Source: Utricularia gibba (Eukaryota > Streptophyta > Magnoliopsida > Lamiales > Lentibulariaceae). Taken from it: a stretch of DNA of 64,000 bases. The notes under the pieces are model-generated. The model did not search any database, was not told the DNA's origin, and saw only the letters and a list, made by a program, of their open reading frames with translations. The stretch spans positions 620,001 through 684,000 of the forward strand of contig NEEC01000008.1 of the NCBI GenBank assembly GCA_002189035.1, read 5' to 3'. The position numbers were made by a program, and so were the translations under genes. Of this stretch, positions 11,449 through 24,500 are shown piece by piece (within the stretch, counting starts at the first letter, position 1; the number at the start of each line of letters is the position of its first letter).

Positions 11449-11627
11449 GTCAACAACCGCAATTTGTAGTTACAGGAAAGTTAGATGATGTTCAGCACGA
11501 TTTTTTTAATTTAATTTTACTTGTGCAAAAATATTGTTATTAGAACAATAAATATTTTTTCTAATTCTTCATCCATTCTTTCTCCTTTCAAATAGATAGA
11601 TACTTAGAATATGTTCTAATCTATTTC

Positions 11628-12745
11628 TTATTTTAATTTTCCTTCTCGTTAGAATGAGAATTAATAGAGATTTCATTCTCTATCTCATTTAAGAAGTAAA
11701 ATGCACATATAGCATGTTTTATTTGAGAGGGATAATGCAAATTTAATAACAATGTAAATAAAATTTATGTTAATAAAAATATATTTTTCAAGCATTTATA
11801 ACGACTTATATAGACGTTTGTAAAATATACAATATTTTTGGAAAAATATTTATAAACATTCAAATGATACATTATATATGTTTAGAAAATATATATTTTT
11901 TAAATATTTTTTATAAACACCTATAAGAGTCATTATAAATGTTTCAAGAATATATAACATTTTTAAAAATACGTTTCCAATCACTCATATGATCCGTTAT
12001 TGGTGACGGTAAAAAATGTTTAAAAAATAATGTATTTTTTGCAATAGGGTTTTGATGTTTTTTAGTGAATTGAAAAAATTATGGACAGAAAAGTAAATTC
12101 ATTTACTATTTTTAGAAAAAAGTCAAAATGAGAATGTAAAAGTGGCGTCTATATCATTTTAAAGGAGGAATAAATTAAAAAGGAGAAAAAAAAAAGTCAT
12201 GTAGAACATCATCCTAATTTTACATTTTCATTTTGATTTCTCTCATAAAAATATTAGATGAATTAAAATTTTTATCCATAATTTTCTCAATTTATTAAAA
12301 AATATTAAATCCATATTACAAGAAATATACTATTTTTTAAACATTTTTGTCTAAGCATCTATAATGATTCATGGAGTTGTTGAAAACGTATTTTTAAGAA
12401 TATTATATATTTTCCAAACAATTATAGCAACTTTTGTAGATATTAAAAACATTTAAAATAATATATTTTTCTAGTGTAAATAACATATCATGTGGATGCC
12501 TAGATATTCATTTCAAAAAATGATATATATTTTACACTCATATATACGAATCATTGTAAGTGTTTAAAAAATATATTTTGTTACTAGGATAAAAATATCA
12601 TTTACATTATTATTAATTTTGCATTCTCATTGTTGAACAGAGGATGTTATATGTACATTTTACTTTTTAAAATGAAAACAAAATGAAATCTCCATTAATT
12701 CTCATTCTAAAAAGAATTAAAATGAAAAATGAAAAATGAAAAATG
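11628..12745. mobile_element. AT-rich element with long diverged terminal inverted repeats
   Basis: The left arm (about 11628-11800) and the reverse complement of the right arm (about 12570-12745) align along ~170 bases. Shared blocks include tagaatgagaattaat, gagatttcatt, gtaaaatg, cacatata/tacatata and aatgtaaat. The interior holds several loose ~60-75-bp direct repeats of the type ataaacacctataagagtc and its relatives. No transposase reading frame is present, so it looks like a non-autonomous DNA transposon. The exact ends and target-site duplication could not be fixed; the element may extend to about 11475 and 12775. Confidence 0.65.
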
Positions 12746-12949
12746 AGAATTACATCACAACATTCTATTACTTTCCTTTTTTTTTTTTCTCTCTCTCTCT
12801 CGCTCGATCCAGAGCATTTTATCGAGTCCGAGAATCTTAGAGGCCCAGCCCAGAAGGACACCATTGCTACTACTTTGCAATGACCAAATTCCTTTAAGCC
12901 TGTGAATTTCTTCAAGAATATGGAGACGAAAAGGGGCAGAACACACGCA

Positions 12950-13360
12950 TTAGATTTGCTTATCAGAATTCAACCGCTGCAGCCACTCCGTTGGGCTACG
13001 GCCGATGAGGGATGGACGCCCCGACGATGAATGTATCAGGGGTGTCCCTTCATCCACACCCAGATTTGTATCAGAAGAAGTGCCGTTCCCTTCTTCGCCG
13101 CTGCCTCCGTCTGGCTGATGATGTACATCCCATGTCTTCTTCTCCTGCGCGATGGTTCATGTAACATGGTAAGTATCACAATGAGAATGATCCCAGCAAG
13201 CACGATCCGGCGTTCCTACCTTGCTGATCCTATCAGGGATGGCTTCCGAGATGTGTGATGATGTCCCAGCTTCCCTGACCTTGAGATAATTGTACAGCAG
13301 CACGCCACACAGAGCTGCGGAGGGTGACCACGAGTGGAGTAGTAAGTGGCAGGAAAGTAT

Positions 13361-13392
<32 letters not shown>

Positions 13393-15450
13393 GGTATTGC
13401 GGCGCCAAGGCCGAAGAAGGGTCGACACTCTACCGATGGCGTATCCGATGATGTTCAGCCCCGTAATCTTGGATTCTGGGAAGACCACGGTTGAGAGGGC
13501 TATCAGGATCCAGTCTTTCAAAACCCCAGCCACTCTAACAGTCACAGCTCCAGTTCTACCAATCACCAGGAATATAGAGAAGTTCAACATCAGAGCACAG
13601 ATGGCATTGGAGAAAAAGATCCAGAAGTTGAACTGAATTTGAGAGATGTCCATCCCCGGCTTCTCGAGAAAGTACCAAGGAACAAAAAGAAACACAAAGC
13701 TGCATTTCAGATACAATGATGACATGTATTAGTAGATTCCTGAATATCATTGCCATTTGTCTATCTAAAGGCAGCTAGACAGTGGAGAGGCCCATGTCAG
13801 AACCCTCTTTTGTTCTTTCTTTAAAGCAAGAAGTTCCCCTTTCATCGCTTACCAGAGACTGAGAAAATGTACCCCAAAACAGACACATGTCTAAAGCAGC
13901 ACAATTCAAATGAACAATTTAACTCTATTCCTAAATCCAGTGGGCGTGCTGAGGAAAAAGGAAGGTCACAGATAGTTCTAATACCTGCAAGGAGCAATAT
14001 AGTATAAGCTCGTGAATGGATTCAAGACTAAACCCTTCTTCTGTAAAAGAACTTGGGTCAAGACCAATCTCAGAGCTTCTGCAACTATACCTGTAACTTG
14101 GTAAACCGTCCCGATCACATTAAAATGAATTTCCCCGTAGGATGAAATGAGGACCCCAACACTGACCAGCACCATATTCAAGAAAACATCCCATCTCAGT
14201 TTATCAGTACCACACAGAACAGCCACTACAAACGTTGCCACCGGCACTGCCCAGTCAGTATTAAGGATGTAAGTGACATTCAAAAACCATTTCATTGGGA
14301 ATTAAAGCGATGGATAAAATACAGTTACATACTAAGTGCTTTCAGCATCTGAATAAATGCCACAGATATATGTAGATAAGCCGTGTTACCGAACCTGCCA
14401 TATAATTTAGACATAGTTTAAGCTCATAGTCCCAAAAAATATCAACCAAGACACCTAGGCCTACTAGCCTCTGCCAAAGAACAAAAACTCAGATAAATTA
14501 TTTGACATCAGAGACCATAACAGTTATCATTTTTGCCAATACGATTTCCTTCATCATATTTTGTGTGCTTTGGATGATCATGAAATAGCCATAGATGCAG
14601 GATAACTATTCTCTAGACATTCTGCCGGACCACACAAATTGTACAAGTATTGCATCATTCACAACACTTCATCAGCAAGATATCCAGTTTAATGGCGTCA
14701 AAGGCACAATTTGCATGGTGGGATTGGAACATACCAGAGACTAGATGCGAAAAAAGCACTTATTGGTACCACGCAAGTGGCATATCTGTCACCAATCACC
14801 AAAAATAAGAAAAAAAAAAGATATGGAAAAGAAACCATCAATGACAATACTAAAGAGCTCCCTTACATTCGAAATGTCATTTTAACGGGCGATACGACCT
14901 GCAGATAAATTAGCTGTCAGCTGTCAAAAAATATATTTCCTGAAGGGAAAATCTTATGACAAATCAAATCGTCTACCTACTCATGATAGAGACCAGGATC
15001 ATACCCATAGCCTAACACCTACCCGGCTTCGGGCCTTTTCAACCATGTATCAATAGTATGAACCACAAAAGAATACTTATCCCACCCACTTAACCGAAAC
15101 CAAATTTTCAGATGGCATCAAACAGCGGCGATACAATGTAGTAGAAATGAATCATCTGAGGCATGATATTTACCTTGAAGACACGAATGACCAAAAATGC
15201 TACTGACCCAGAGAATGCCATATGTATCATTGTCAGCGTTATAGGAAATGGAAAATTGAAATACTTTGGAGAGAGCACCCACTGCAAACGGAAAGCAAAT
15301 GTCATGTGAAATTAATCTGCAGTAGAAGAAAACAGTACAGAGTGAAAGGAAGTCAAGAAGTGTGACCTTGTTATACAAGATAACCCCAGATGATAGCGTA
15401 ATGTAGATTAGAAGGTAGAAATACGTCAAGATTTGTGCCCGAGTGACCAT
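12950..15450 (-). CDS. Probable sugar phosphate/phosphate translocator (At3g17430/At1g48230 type)
   Basis: Nine exons give 384 aa: 15367-15450, 15174-15281, 14867-14898, 14735-14785, 14333-14394, 13985-14246, 13434-13699, 13220-13314 and 12950-13144. All are GT-AG with consistent phase. The product is a multi-pass membrane protein of the drug/metabolite transporter superfamily, triose-phosphate translocator family. Motifs include YFNFPFPITLTMIHMAF, YATCVVPISAFFASSLW, YGEIHFNVIGTVYQVTGI, NPFTSLYYIAPC and AVTVRVAGVLKDWILIA. Relatives exchange phosphorylated sugars or similar anions across Golgi, ER or plastid membranes; the substrate of this subgroup is not known to me. The C-terminal tail is hydrophilic. 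The frame is intact. An intron at about 13364-13392 contains a GACA microsatellite. Confidence 0.9.
13364..13392 (+). repeat. (GACA)n microsatellite
   Basis: Seven consecutive tetranucleotide units lie inside an intron of the translocator gene. Confidence 0.9.
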
Positions 15451-18400
15451 TTTCACCCGTCTTCTCCCCAAGGCTGTTGAGCTTTGTCGCCAGAAGCCTT
15501 GTAGAAGAACAAACAGATCAATGCCTGCGCAGGGAGTTGGCCGATGCAAATATGAGGGCAGCAGGGACTATATCAGCTTCGTATCCAAGTCCCAGAATGA
15601 AGCACATGTGTAAGCTAAGTTCTGATCATGAAAAAAAAGAACTCGTTTTCAAGAAAACAATCGCCGAAGAACTGAGGCGGCACAACGGGGAACGACATTA
15701 CACGAATTCGGTTGACAACGAAGTTACAAACTGAAAATGAAACCGCGGCATAGATTCTCAACGAGTAGGACCGCAAAACGACATCAAGATGATGAAGTGA
15801 TCCGAAACCAGCAACATGCGAATGAATCTTGAACACTGTATAGCACCAAACCTAGGAAAGACAGCCAAGGGAATGCGCGAACCGAGGCGTACTGAGATAC
15901 CGATCGAGCTCCTCAAACCGCCGACGGCGGAAGTTCGGAATCGAAGGAAAGCGGCAAAATGAGTTTGGGAAATGGGATTCATAACAATACCAAAAGCAAA
16001 AAAAAAAAAAAAAAAAAAAAGAAAAACCCGCCGCTTACTCCAAATCCAATAGAATTGGTATTCAATTCACTGCATTAAAGACTGATAATAACAAGAAATG
16101 GAGTAGGCGGAGTTGGATTGCATTAGATTCCATGGAAACACGAAATCAATGTGCCATTAAGCAACCAGTATCAAATCCCATCCCATCCCATCCCATCCCC
16201 TCCTGGTTGCAATGTCAATAATCACTCATCAGTTAGTGGGCCTTTTTCCTTTTGCATACACAGCAGCGCCGTCCAGTGACGGGGCTTGGGACTCTGTCAT
16301 CTCCTACCCGCAACGTCAACGTGCACCCCTCCTGCAAACTGCATCAGATTCAGGTCCCAGTCCCACCCACCCCTCCAAAGTCCGGGTACTGGTAATTTTC
16401 AGACGAATTGTGGTGTTCATAAGAGAATTCTGGGAAGAGCTTTCTTTCTATCGACATCGCACACTAGTGGAAGGAAGGGCGGCAATGATGATGTAAGTGA
16501 ATGAATGCATGCACACACGCAAGGGGTGGGCGCCATTTGCCAACTCCAGGGCACCCAGTCACGTATTCAGGCGTGTAGGCCAGTTGGTGTATTGAAATCG
16601 TAGCGGCAAGCAAGCGCAAGCGCAAGCGGAAGGGCATTTGGCGATTAATGCCGTCTGCCTCACGGGAGTCATTCTCACATCCCAATCCTGCAACAAACTC
16701 CCCCTCTACACTCGTATTGCGTACGACACCCATCGATATTCGCTGCCAGACCCCTCAACTTCTGCGTTTTCCGATTCACCCCCTGAAAATTTACAATATT
16801 ATTGAATTTATCCGTCGGTGGGGGTTATTCACAAAAAGCGAGGGACCGCCCCGCCAATATTGATTCGGTTGGGGGCTACCAGTGCAATAGCCCAAAAGTG
16901 TATCTAATTTTTTATTCCATGTATTATTTAATGACAAACTTATTTTTAAACAATATTGTCTCTCCTACTTTCATTTTTTTCCCATCATAATTTTTATCAT
17001 TTGATTGTTGGGCTGACCAGTATTTTGAATTTGTGATTCAAATTATATAAAAATAGAATTAATTTATAAAATTTTTTTATAAAATAATATTATAACACTG
17101 AATAAAATAAATTATATACTATAAACTTAATATATTAAATTGTTATATAGTTTCATTTTATAAAGTAAATTAAAATTAAATAATATAATATTTCTAATTT
17201 TTCAATTAATAAAATAAAATTTAATAAATTCAATAATTTTTGAAATTAATCATAAAAACTAAATTTTTTATCTTAATACAAAACGGTTAGAATTTAAAAA
17301 TTAAATAGAATCACTTTATTTATTAAAGGTTGTGTCTATTTCATAAAAAATTAATTTTTAAAGATATTTGATAGTATTTTTACATAATAATGTGTATATA
17401 TGTGTAATTATTAATTTTTTTCAAAGAACATACCCTATAAAATAAAATTAACCTAGTTATATGAAACTAAGGCCTTAATTTTGAGTTGTATTTGATTAAA
17501 TCCGAAATTGAAAGTGTGCGTGGAAATTTGAGGATGGGACCTTAATGAATGTGTTGGAGGAGGCTCCGGGTGGTGGGCGTCCGTCCAGCTCGCGGCTGAC
17601 CGACGACCCCTCAATGTGTCAACAAAAGGCATTGATGACGATTAGATTCCCTCTCAGCGCTGTCATTAGCATTGATTATTGTATCGAAAGCTCTAATTAC
17701 CTAAATCCATTTGACCAACCTTTCTCTTTCTCCCTCTCTCTCCCAGTCCCAGCGCAGGCCAATGAAATGGCGTCCTGATCTGAGCCCCGTGTGCCCGCTC
17801 ATGCACAGTGCAGTCCCCCCGATACAAAAGAAATAAAGTATATCGTGTGTGTGTGTGTATTTGCCGAGTAGAGTAGAGGGGTAGGTACGATGCAGTAGGG
17901 AGTATGGGACTGCAATGTGGAAATTCGGATGAGCAATCAACTTCAGAAGGTCGTGTATGAAAGGGCCATTAAAACTGACTTCTCCGAGCTCATGTTGATT
18001 ACTTTACTTGATTGCATGTGTGATTAGTCCCGCCCTTGGGATTAGCTTCGTGTTTGTGGTGGATTCCCTGGGGAAGAAGGCGTGTTTAGAATAGATTGCT
18101 ACCCTTTTTGAGATACCAGCGACCGCTGATAACTCCTCCTCCTTCTGCTGCTTATTATTCCAATTCCCCTCTGTGTCTGATTCCAATTCCATGTGCTTGA
18201 TGCATTTCGCTTTGAGTTGAGTGCAAGTATCGTGTCAGAGAAAGAAAGGGAGGTAATACTTCTCAAAGCAACGTGCTTATTGTTTGAGACTCAAGTATCC
18301 CATCTCCGGTTCACACCACAAAAGCAGAAACGAAGAAAAAGGAAAGTGGAGCCTGCCGGGGATGCGGCTGGTTTTTTCGTGTTTTCAGAGTATTCATTTT

Positions 18401-18737
18401 GTCTGCCGGGATTAGGCCCGCCCTCTGGGATTTTGACATTCACGACGCTTTAGCCTGGCAAACTCCCACAGTTCTTCCTTTCACACGGGTAAAGTTTGAA
18501 TCTTGGAACAAATGATTGCACAACCGCCTCTTCTTCTTCTTCTTCTCCTTCTTGTTATTTTTTTTCCACTTGTACTCCTTTTTTTCAAAAGAGTTGTTCA
18601 GTCAACCTCTGTACGGCGTAAATGGAAATGGGTTGCAGTTTTGCCTTTGAGATCGTTCTCGTTTCTCTTGGGTGTCCCTTCTTTTACTGATTTGGGCAAG
18701 TGTTGTATGTGTATGGCAGCCATCGTGATTCCGGCAA
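15451..18737. other. Intergenic region between translocator and receptor-like kinase
   Basis: 15451-16000 is probably the 5' UTR and promoter of the minus-strand translocator, with a 20+ base A-run near 15998-16020. A (TCCCA)n microsatellite lies near 16179-16199. 16880-17520 is strongly AT-rich with no recognisable gene. A GT-repeat lies near 17845-17858 and TTC triplets near 18531-18548. 18190-18737 is probably the receptor-kinase promoter and leader. The short reading frames here do not resemble known proteins. Confidence 0.55.
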
Positions 18738-20507
18738 ATGGGCGGTTCCGATTACAGCGCTGGAGCTCACCAGAATTCTCACGCACTTCACATCGCGGCT
18801 TGGGTCTCAGGAGGCATTTCTATTGGCTTCATAATTGTACTCGTTCTTGTGCTGCTGTTCTGCTATTCCCTTAGGAAATCCAAGAAGGGGGGACGTTACC
18901 CACAATCCGGACCCCAGATTTATCTACAGAAATCAAGGAGATCACTGTGGACCAGAACTCGGCAAGCCATGTTGATTATAAGCGGTGCGTCTTTGATGTC
19001 CCTGAGAACTTCACCGACAAGAGCGCCGGAAAAGGGTGGGCTTTTTCCAGACTGACAAGGCGAATAAAAAAAACGCAAATGGTTGTAGCAAATCAGGATC
19101 TTCTAATATCTCGTCCGTTGAATCTGGGGAAAAGAAAATGATGGTTTGTTCATCCCCTGGTGATGGCCTTCCGGAGTTCTCTCATTTGGGTTGGGGTCAT
19201 TGGTTTACATTACGGGATCTTGAGATAGCAACCGACAAATTTTCAAGGGAAAATGTGATCGGAGAAGGTGGATATGGAGTGGTTTACCGGGGCACGCTGA
19301 TCAATGGAACAGCAGTCGCCGTGAAAAGGATTCTGAACAACCTGTAAGTTCCCGGAGAGATAAAAAAAAAAAGACTTTCATCCAACTGTTTCACATGGTA
19401 TTATCATGGGCTGCTTTTTACTGCAGGGGACAAGCCGAGAAGGAATTTAGAGTTGAAGTAGAAGCTATTGGCCATGTGAGGCACAAAAACTTGGTTCGGC
19501 TTCTTGGTTACTGCGTAGAAGGCACTCACAGGTAGGTCTTAAGATTCACGATTCCCCCTCACCTGTGTCTTGATGGCTACTTCAAATTTCAGGCTGCTGG
19601 TTTATGAGTATGTTAACAATGGAAATCTCGAGCAATGGCTCCATGGAGCCATGGCACCAGGGCGCCTCACCTGGGTGGCTCGAATGAAGATCCTGCTCGG
19701 CACTGCTAAAGCGTGAGTAGATGAATCACAATGCTTTTCATCATTTTCTTCTGCGCATCATCCCTTGGCTGTTTCATGTGATGAATGGTTGCGCTGGCAG
19801 TCTAGCTTACCTGCACGATGCGATCGAGCCGAAGGTTGTGCATCGCGATATCAAGTCGAGCAACATACTGATCGATGATGATTTCAATGCTAAAATATCT
19901 GATTTTGGACTGGCCAAGCTGCTGGGAGCTGGGAAGAGCCACATTATCACCAGAGTCATGGGGACCTTCGGGTGAGGGAGCAACATACTGATCAATGGAA
20001 CTGTTCTTTCTTCTTGGGAATGTGCAACTTAACATTACGGCCTCATCTGAGCAGATATGTAGCTCCAGAGTACGCAAGCAGCGGTTTCTTGAACGAGAAA
20101 AGCGATGTTTTCAGCTTCGGTGTTGTCCTCTTGGAGGCTATCACAGGACGAGAACCAGTAGACGACACACGCCCTGTCCACGAGGTGCATCCTCGTCTTC
20201 ATAACTAACCAAAAAAAGCTTACAGTTGTTGAACCTGTGGGTGATGATGATGCAGAAGAACCTTGTGGACTGGCTGAAGATGATGGTTGCAACCAAGCGG
20301 TCGGACGAGGTGATCGACCCGTGTCTTGAGCCCAAGCCATCGACTTCCGCCCTCAAACGAGCCCTTCTGACAGCACTCCGGTGCGTGGATCCCAACGTCG
20401 AGAAACGGCCGACCATGAGCCAAGTGGTCCAGATGCTGGAGTCCAAAGTGTACCCGGTTTCAATAGAGGTTCAGACCACTTCATTCAAGATGCCTCTGTT
20501 TCATTAG
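18738..20507 (+). CDS. Receptor-like serine/threonine kinase, At2g42960/At5g18500 type, with two frameshifts in exon 1
   Basis: Six exons: 18738-19343, 19427-19531, 19593-19712, 19801-19971, 20055-20184, 20256-20507. The protein has a short extracellular tail, one membrane helix ([19 protein letters not shown]), a Ser-rich juxtamembrane region, the family signature [19 protein letters not shown] and a full kinase domain: [11 protein letters not shown], Lys in [27 protein letters not shown] and GYVAPEYA. This clade lacks a large ectodomain. Exon 1 is in three frames: one G seems missing from the G run 18887-18892 and one near 19034-19040. With both restored the exons sum to 1386 bases (461 aa). 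As given, the first frame stops at 19055 and no single frame links the membrane helix to the kinase. Confidence 0.87.
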
Positions 20508-21576
20508 TGCTCCCTTCTCACCAACCCACATTCTTGATTCTGTAATTGATCCAGGGCCGTGGAAGGAGAAGGGACAGGGAAGAAGGCAGCATCTGATGCT
20601 TCGCAGCAGCAAGCAAACCCCACAGCAGTACCGCATCCCATACTCTCAGCACAGAGACGGTAGAGAGGCTTCACCCGAGACGATATGAAAAACACAGACA
20701 TAGTGATTGATAATAACCAGTGAGCGCGAGCGCGAGCGTGAGCTGCACCACAAGTTCGTGTACGGAAGGAGATTGTGTGTGTGGAGTGGAAGGCATCACG
20801 GCGTGCGTGCTTTGTACAGTGTGTGCTTGGGGACATGTGCAGATACTCTGAGTTTTGATTCTGAAGCAACTTTGGTAGGAGACGAAGAAGACGCTTGGCT
20901 GCTCAATTATTACCATTTTAATTATTAATTAATTAATTAATTATCTGGAATGGATGAGCTGGGAATTAAATTAATATTTCTTTTTCTTTTTTTGACTTGG
21001 AATTTCATTTTCTTTTTTTTTTTTCCAACTGCCCCGCGGTTTTACTCAGGACTCCCAGTCACCACTTTTGTTGGTTTTACCCGTTTTCCGGGGGCGTTCG
21101 CTTAAGCTCTCCATCAAGCTTCCAGCTATTCGACTTTTTGATTGATTTACCGCCCCCAAAGTTGATTGATTGATCCATCCGCTGCTCGGAAGGTTAACAC
21201 AGATCAATCTCAGCTTCTACTTTTTGTGTCGGCAGTTCGTGCAGGGGATGCGAGTTGAGAGACTCGAACCCGTAACTTCGAGATATTTAGTCTGACTCTG
21301 GTCTCTCGGTTTTCGTTTCCCGGATCGAGGGGAGGAGGGTCTTCCGAGTTTGTGGCATGCGGCACTGTATTTGTAGTACTAAGGAACTAGAGCTGTTCTG
21401 GCGTGCGGGATGCCTCTTTTAGATTTTTGGGGTTGTAGCGAGGCTGATTGATTGCGACAAGTTCACAATGTTGAGGAAGTTACTCGCTGTCCGTTAGTTG
21501 TGCCCCTGCTCTGCAAATTCCATTTCTTTTCTTCTTTTCCTGATTGATGACCTGTGGAAATACTGGATTTTCGCAA
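20508..21576. other. Intergenic region upstream of the SPL gene
   Basis: Contains the receptor-kinase 3' UTR, an AATT-repeat near 20921-20943, a T-rich stretch at 20979-21024 and then a more GC-balanced region that is probably the promoter and long 5' leader of the SPL gene. No other coding sequence is recognised. Confidence 0.55.
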
Positions 21577-24500
21577 ATGGAGGCCAAGTTCGGTAGAAAC
21601 TTGCACCGTTTATGTGAGCCTGTTGTGTCAGATTTGAATGGAGTCGGAAAAAGGAGTATTGAGTGGGATTTGAACGAATGGAGATGGGACGGAGATTTCC
21701 TAAGAGCTTCTCCGCTGAACCCAGTGCCATCAGACTGCAGCAGTCGACACCCTTTTGGCCCCGATATTCCAGTAAAGAATGCTTCTCTAAATTTTTTGGC
21801 GTCATCGTCTGTGGAAGCCATACTGGAAGATGGGAGGGAGAAGAGAGACTCAGAGAAAAGGAGGCGATATATTGACGTGAATGAGGAGCATGAGAATGGT
21901 GAAGCTGGATCACTTGATTTGATGTTGGGTGACCAAGTCTTCCCGATCGTGGATAAGGACGCTGATAAATCGGAAAAGAGTGGGAAAAAGTCCAACTTAT
22001 GTGGTGAACAATCTAGTCGAGCAGTTTGTCAAGTTGAAGGTTGTAGAGCTGATCTGAGTAGTGCCAAGGATTACCACAGACGGCATAAAGTGTGTGATGT
22101 GCATTCCAAGGCCAGCACAGCTTTAGTCGGAAGTATTATGCAAAGATTTTGTCAGCAGTGCAGCAGGTCACTTCTTAGTTCTGTTTCTTTTCGCTACTGC
22201 TTCGCCTTAACTTTGTCATCCGTGATATGCCCCACCATATCCAATTCTGTGATGCTTGTTTTATTTTCGTGCATAAGTTTGTTGACAGTGGCACTCATTT
22301 GCATTTGTGTTGATTCATTATTTTGACTCCTCATCCGTAGGTTTCATGTTCTTGAAGAATTTGATGAAGGGAAAAGAAGTTGTCGCAGGCGGCTGGCTGG
22401 ACATAATAAACGGAGGAGGAAAGCACATCCAGAGAATGCAGTTGGTTCTACTGCAGTTAATGATGAGCAGCGCACTAAATATCTGTTGATCAGTCTGCTG
22501 AGGATACTATCGAATATACAATGTAGGTTGTTACATTTACTAACTCATCTGAATGTGCTGAGAGTTCCAAATTTTACCGTGTGACTGGTAATTGATGTAG
22601 CTTGATGATGTGAAGGAGTGACTTGACCAATCTGTATGAATTCTGACATGCTGCAATTGGTTGTTTCTGTGATATGAACGCTTTATCTTATGTTTTTCGC
22701 AAATATGATTTTTTTTCATGAGACTTTTCGACTTTCCGTGTGTTGTCTTCTCTTTTTAGTCGTTGTTCACCCTGCAGTTAATTTCAACTCTCCGCATTTT
22801 GTAATTGCAGCCAGCAGCTCAGATCAAACAAAGGATCAGGATTTGCTTGCCCATCTTCTAAGAAATCTTGCGACGGTCTCTGGGTCTACTAATATTTCAA
22901 ATCCTAATGGACTGTTACCTGTATCTCCGGATTTACAGAATGCCGGAACGTCATGTGGAAAAACTATCAGGGTACTAGACTAAATTCAGGCTCAAATACG
23001 CTTCAAGAATGATCTAATCTGCCTGAGTGCATCTTCCTGCAGGAAAATGGAAGTTCTGATGAAAGACCCTTGCCTCTGCCCCAAACTGGTTTGGTGTCCA
23101 AGGATACTCTGACTGATAGTGCTCAAGTTGGAGCAGCACGTGTATCAACTGCTCTTTGCAATGCTATGCCTTCAGCGAAGTCCATTGGCTGTGAAGGAAG
23201 GGTAAAAATGAGCAATATTGACCTGAACAATGTGTATGATGATTCTGAAGATTGCACGGAAGATTTGGTGGATAATATCCCCTGGAAAATGTATCACCAT
23301 ATGTCTCACCTTGGTCTTTTAAGGATTCTCAGAGGTCTAGTCCACCTCAGAGTCAATCACCATCAACATCAAGTGGAGAGGCACAGGTGCATTTGATTTT
23401 TAAGTCACCTCGTTCTTAAGAGCTTGTAAGAATTAATTCGAAAGTATTATGTGTCTTTGTTGAACACTTTGTCTTTTGCGCTTGCAGAGTCGTACAGATC
23501 GGATTGTTTTTAAGCTTTTTGGGAAAGATCCAAGTGATTTTCCTCTTGAACTGAGAAAGCAGGTCATTTCCTGGTTTTACACTTAAGATATTTTTTTTTT
23601 CTATCGAGTGATTCACAATATCAAAGTCTTACCTTGTTGAATCCAATGCCAGATGATTGATTGGCTATCCAGTAGTCCTTCTGATATTGAGAGTTATATC
23701 AGACCTGGTTGCATCATATTAACGATTTATGCATGCATGGATAAATCAAGCTGGGACGAGGTAGTTTTCTCATCTCTCAGGCACTCATATCTAATTGGCC
23801 TGAAAAAGGGACACTGTTGACACATGTGATCACTTCCATTGCAGCTAAACTGCAATCTTCATTCCAGTTTGAAGAGGCTTCTTGATGCATCTTCCAATCC
23901 CTTTTGGACAACTGATTGGATCTACACTAGAGTACAGCATCGTGCCTCTTTTGTATACAATGGTAGCATCAAGCTTTATACCCTTTACACACCTCTTCAT
24001 GTTGCACTTCTGATGATGTCAAAAATTGTTTTTTGAGAGCGAAAAAATAAAAATACACGTTGTTTCACTGCAGGCCAAGTTGTTTTGGATATGCCTGTAC
24101 ATCTCAGAGCCCTTGAGAGTTGTAGGATATCCATGATCTCACCAATTGCTGTTTCTTTCTCCGAAACAGTTCATTTTTCTGTTAAGGGTTATAACTTGTC
24201 TGGCTCAACTTCAAGGTATCATTTTTTTCCATAATCAAGATTTTGTTTTATTATAATATTCATTTCAATCCTGCAAGCTTCATTCTAACTGGCAGTATCT
24301 TATCTTAGAGTGGTTGTTACACTTGTATTAGGTTACTTTGTGCTCTCGAAGGGAGGTATATTCTCCAACAAAGTTGTGCTGATGTGGTTGGAGCTGATTC
24401 TTATGCTGATAATGGAGGGATCCAGTGCCTTCAATTTTCCTGTGCGGTGCCGCATGTTGTTGGGAGAGGATTTATTGAGGTGATGTTGTTAACCTTGTTA

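Noticed and set aside
11790-12600. Regularly spaced repeats resembling an array
   Set aside because: Units vary strongly in length and sequence with no conserved direct repeat or unique spacers, and the host is a plant; it is the interior of an AT-rich transposon, not CRISPR.
18503-18874. 123-aa frame with a hydrophobic start as a secreted protein
   Set aside because: It overlaps the receptor-kinase start in another frame and its hydrophobicity comes from a TTC microsatellite.
19036-20507. Reading the receptor kinase as a separate cytoplasmic kinase gene starting at 19036
   Set aside because: The upstream frames carry the membrane helix and juxtamembrane region expected for this family; two one-base shifts explain the break better than two genes.
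21240-21300. tRNA-like B-box (ggttcgagtc on the minus strand)
   Set aside because: The flanking bases cannot form a five-pair T-stem, and no matching A-box or acceptor stem is present.
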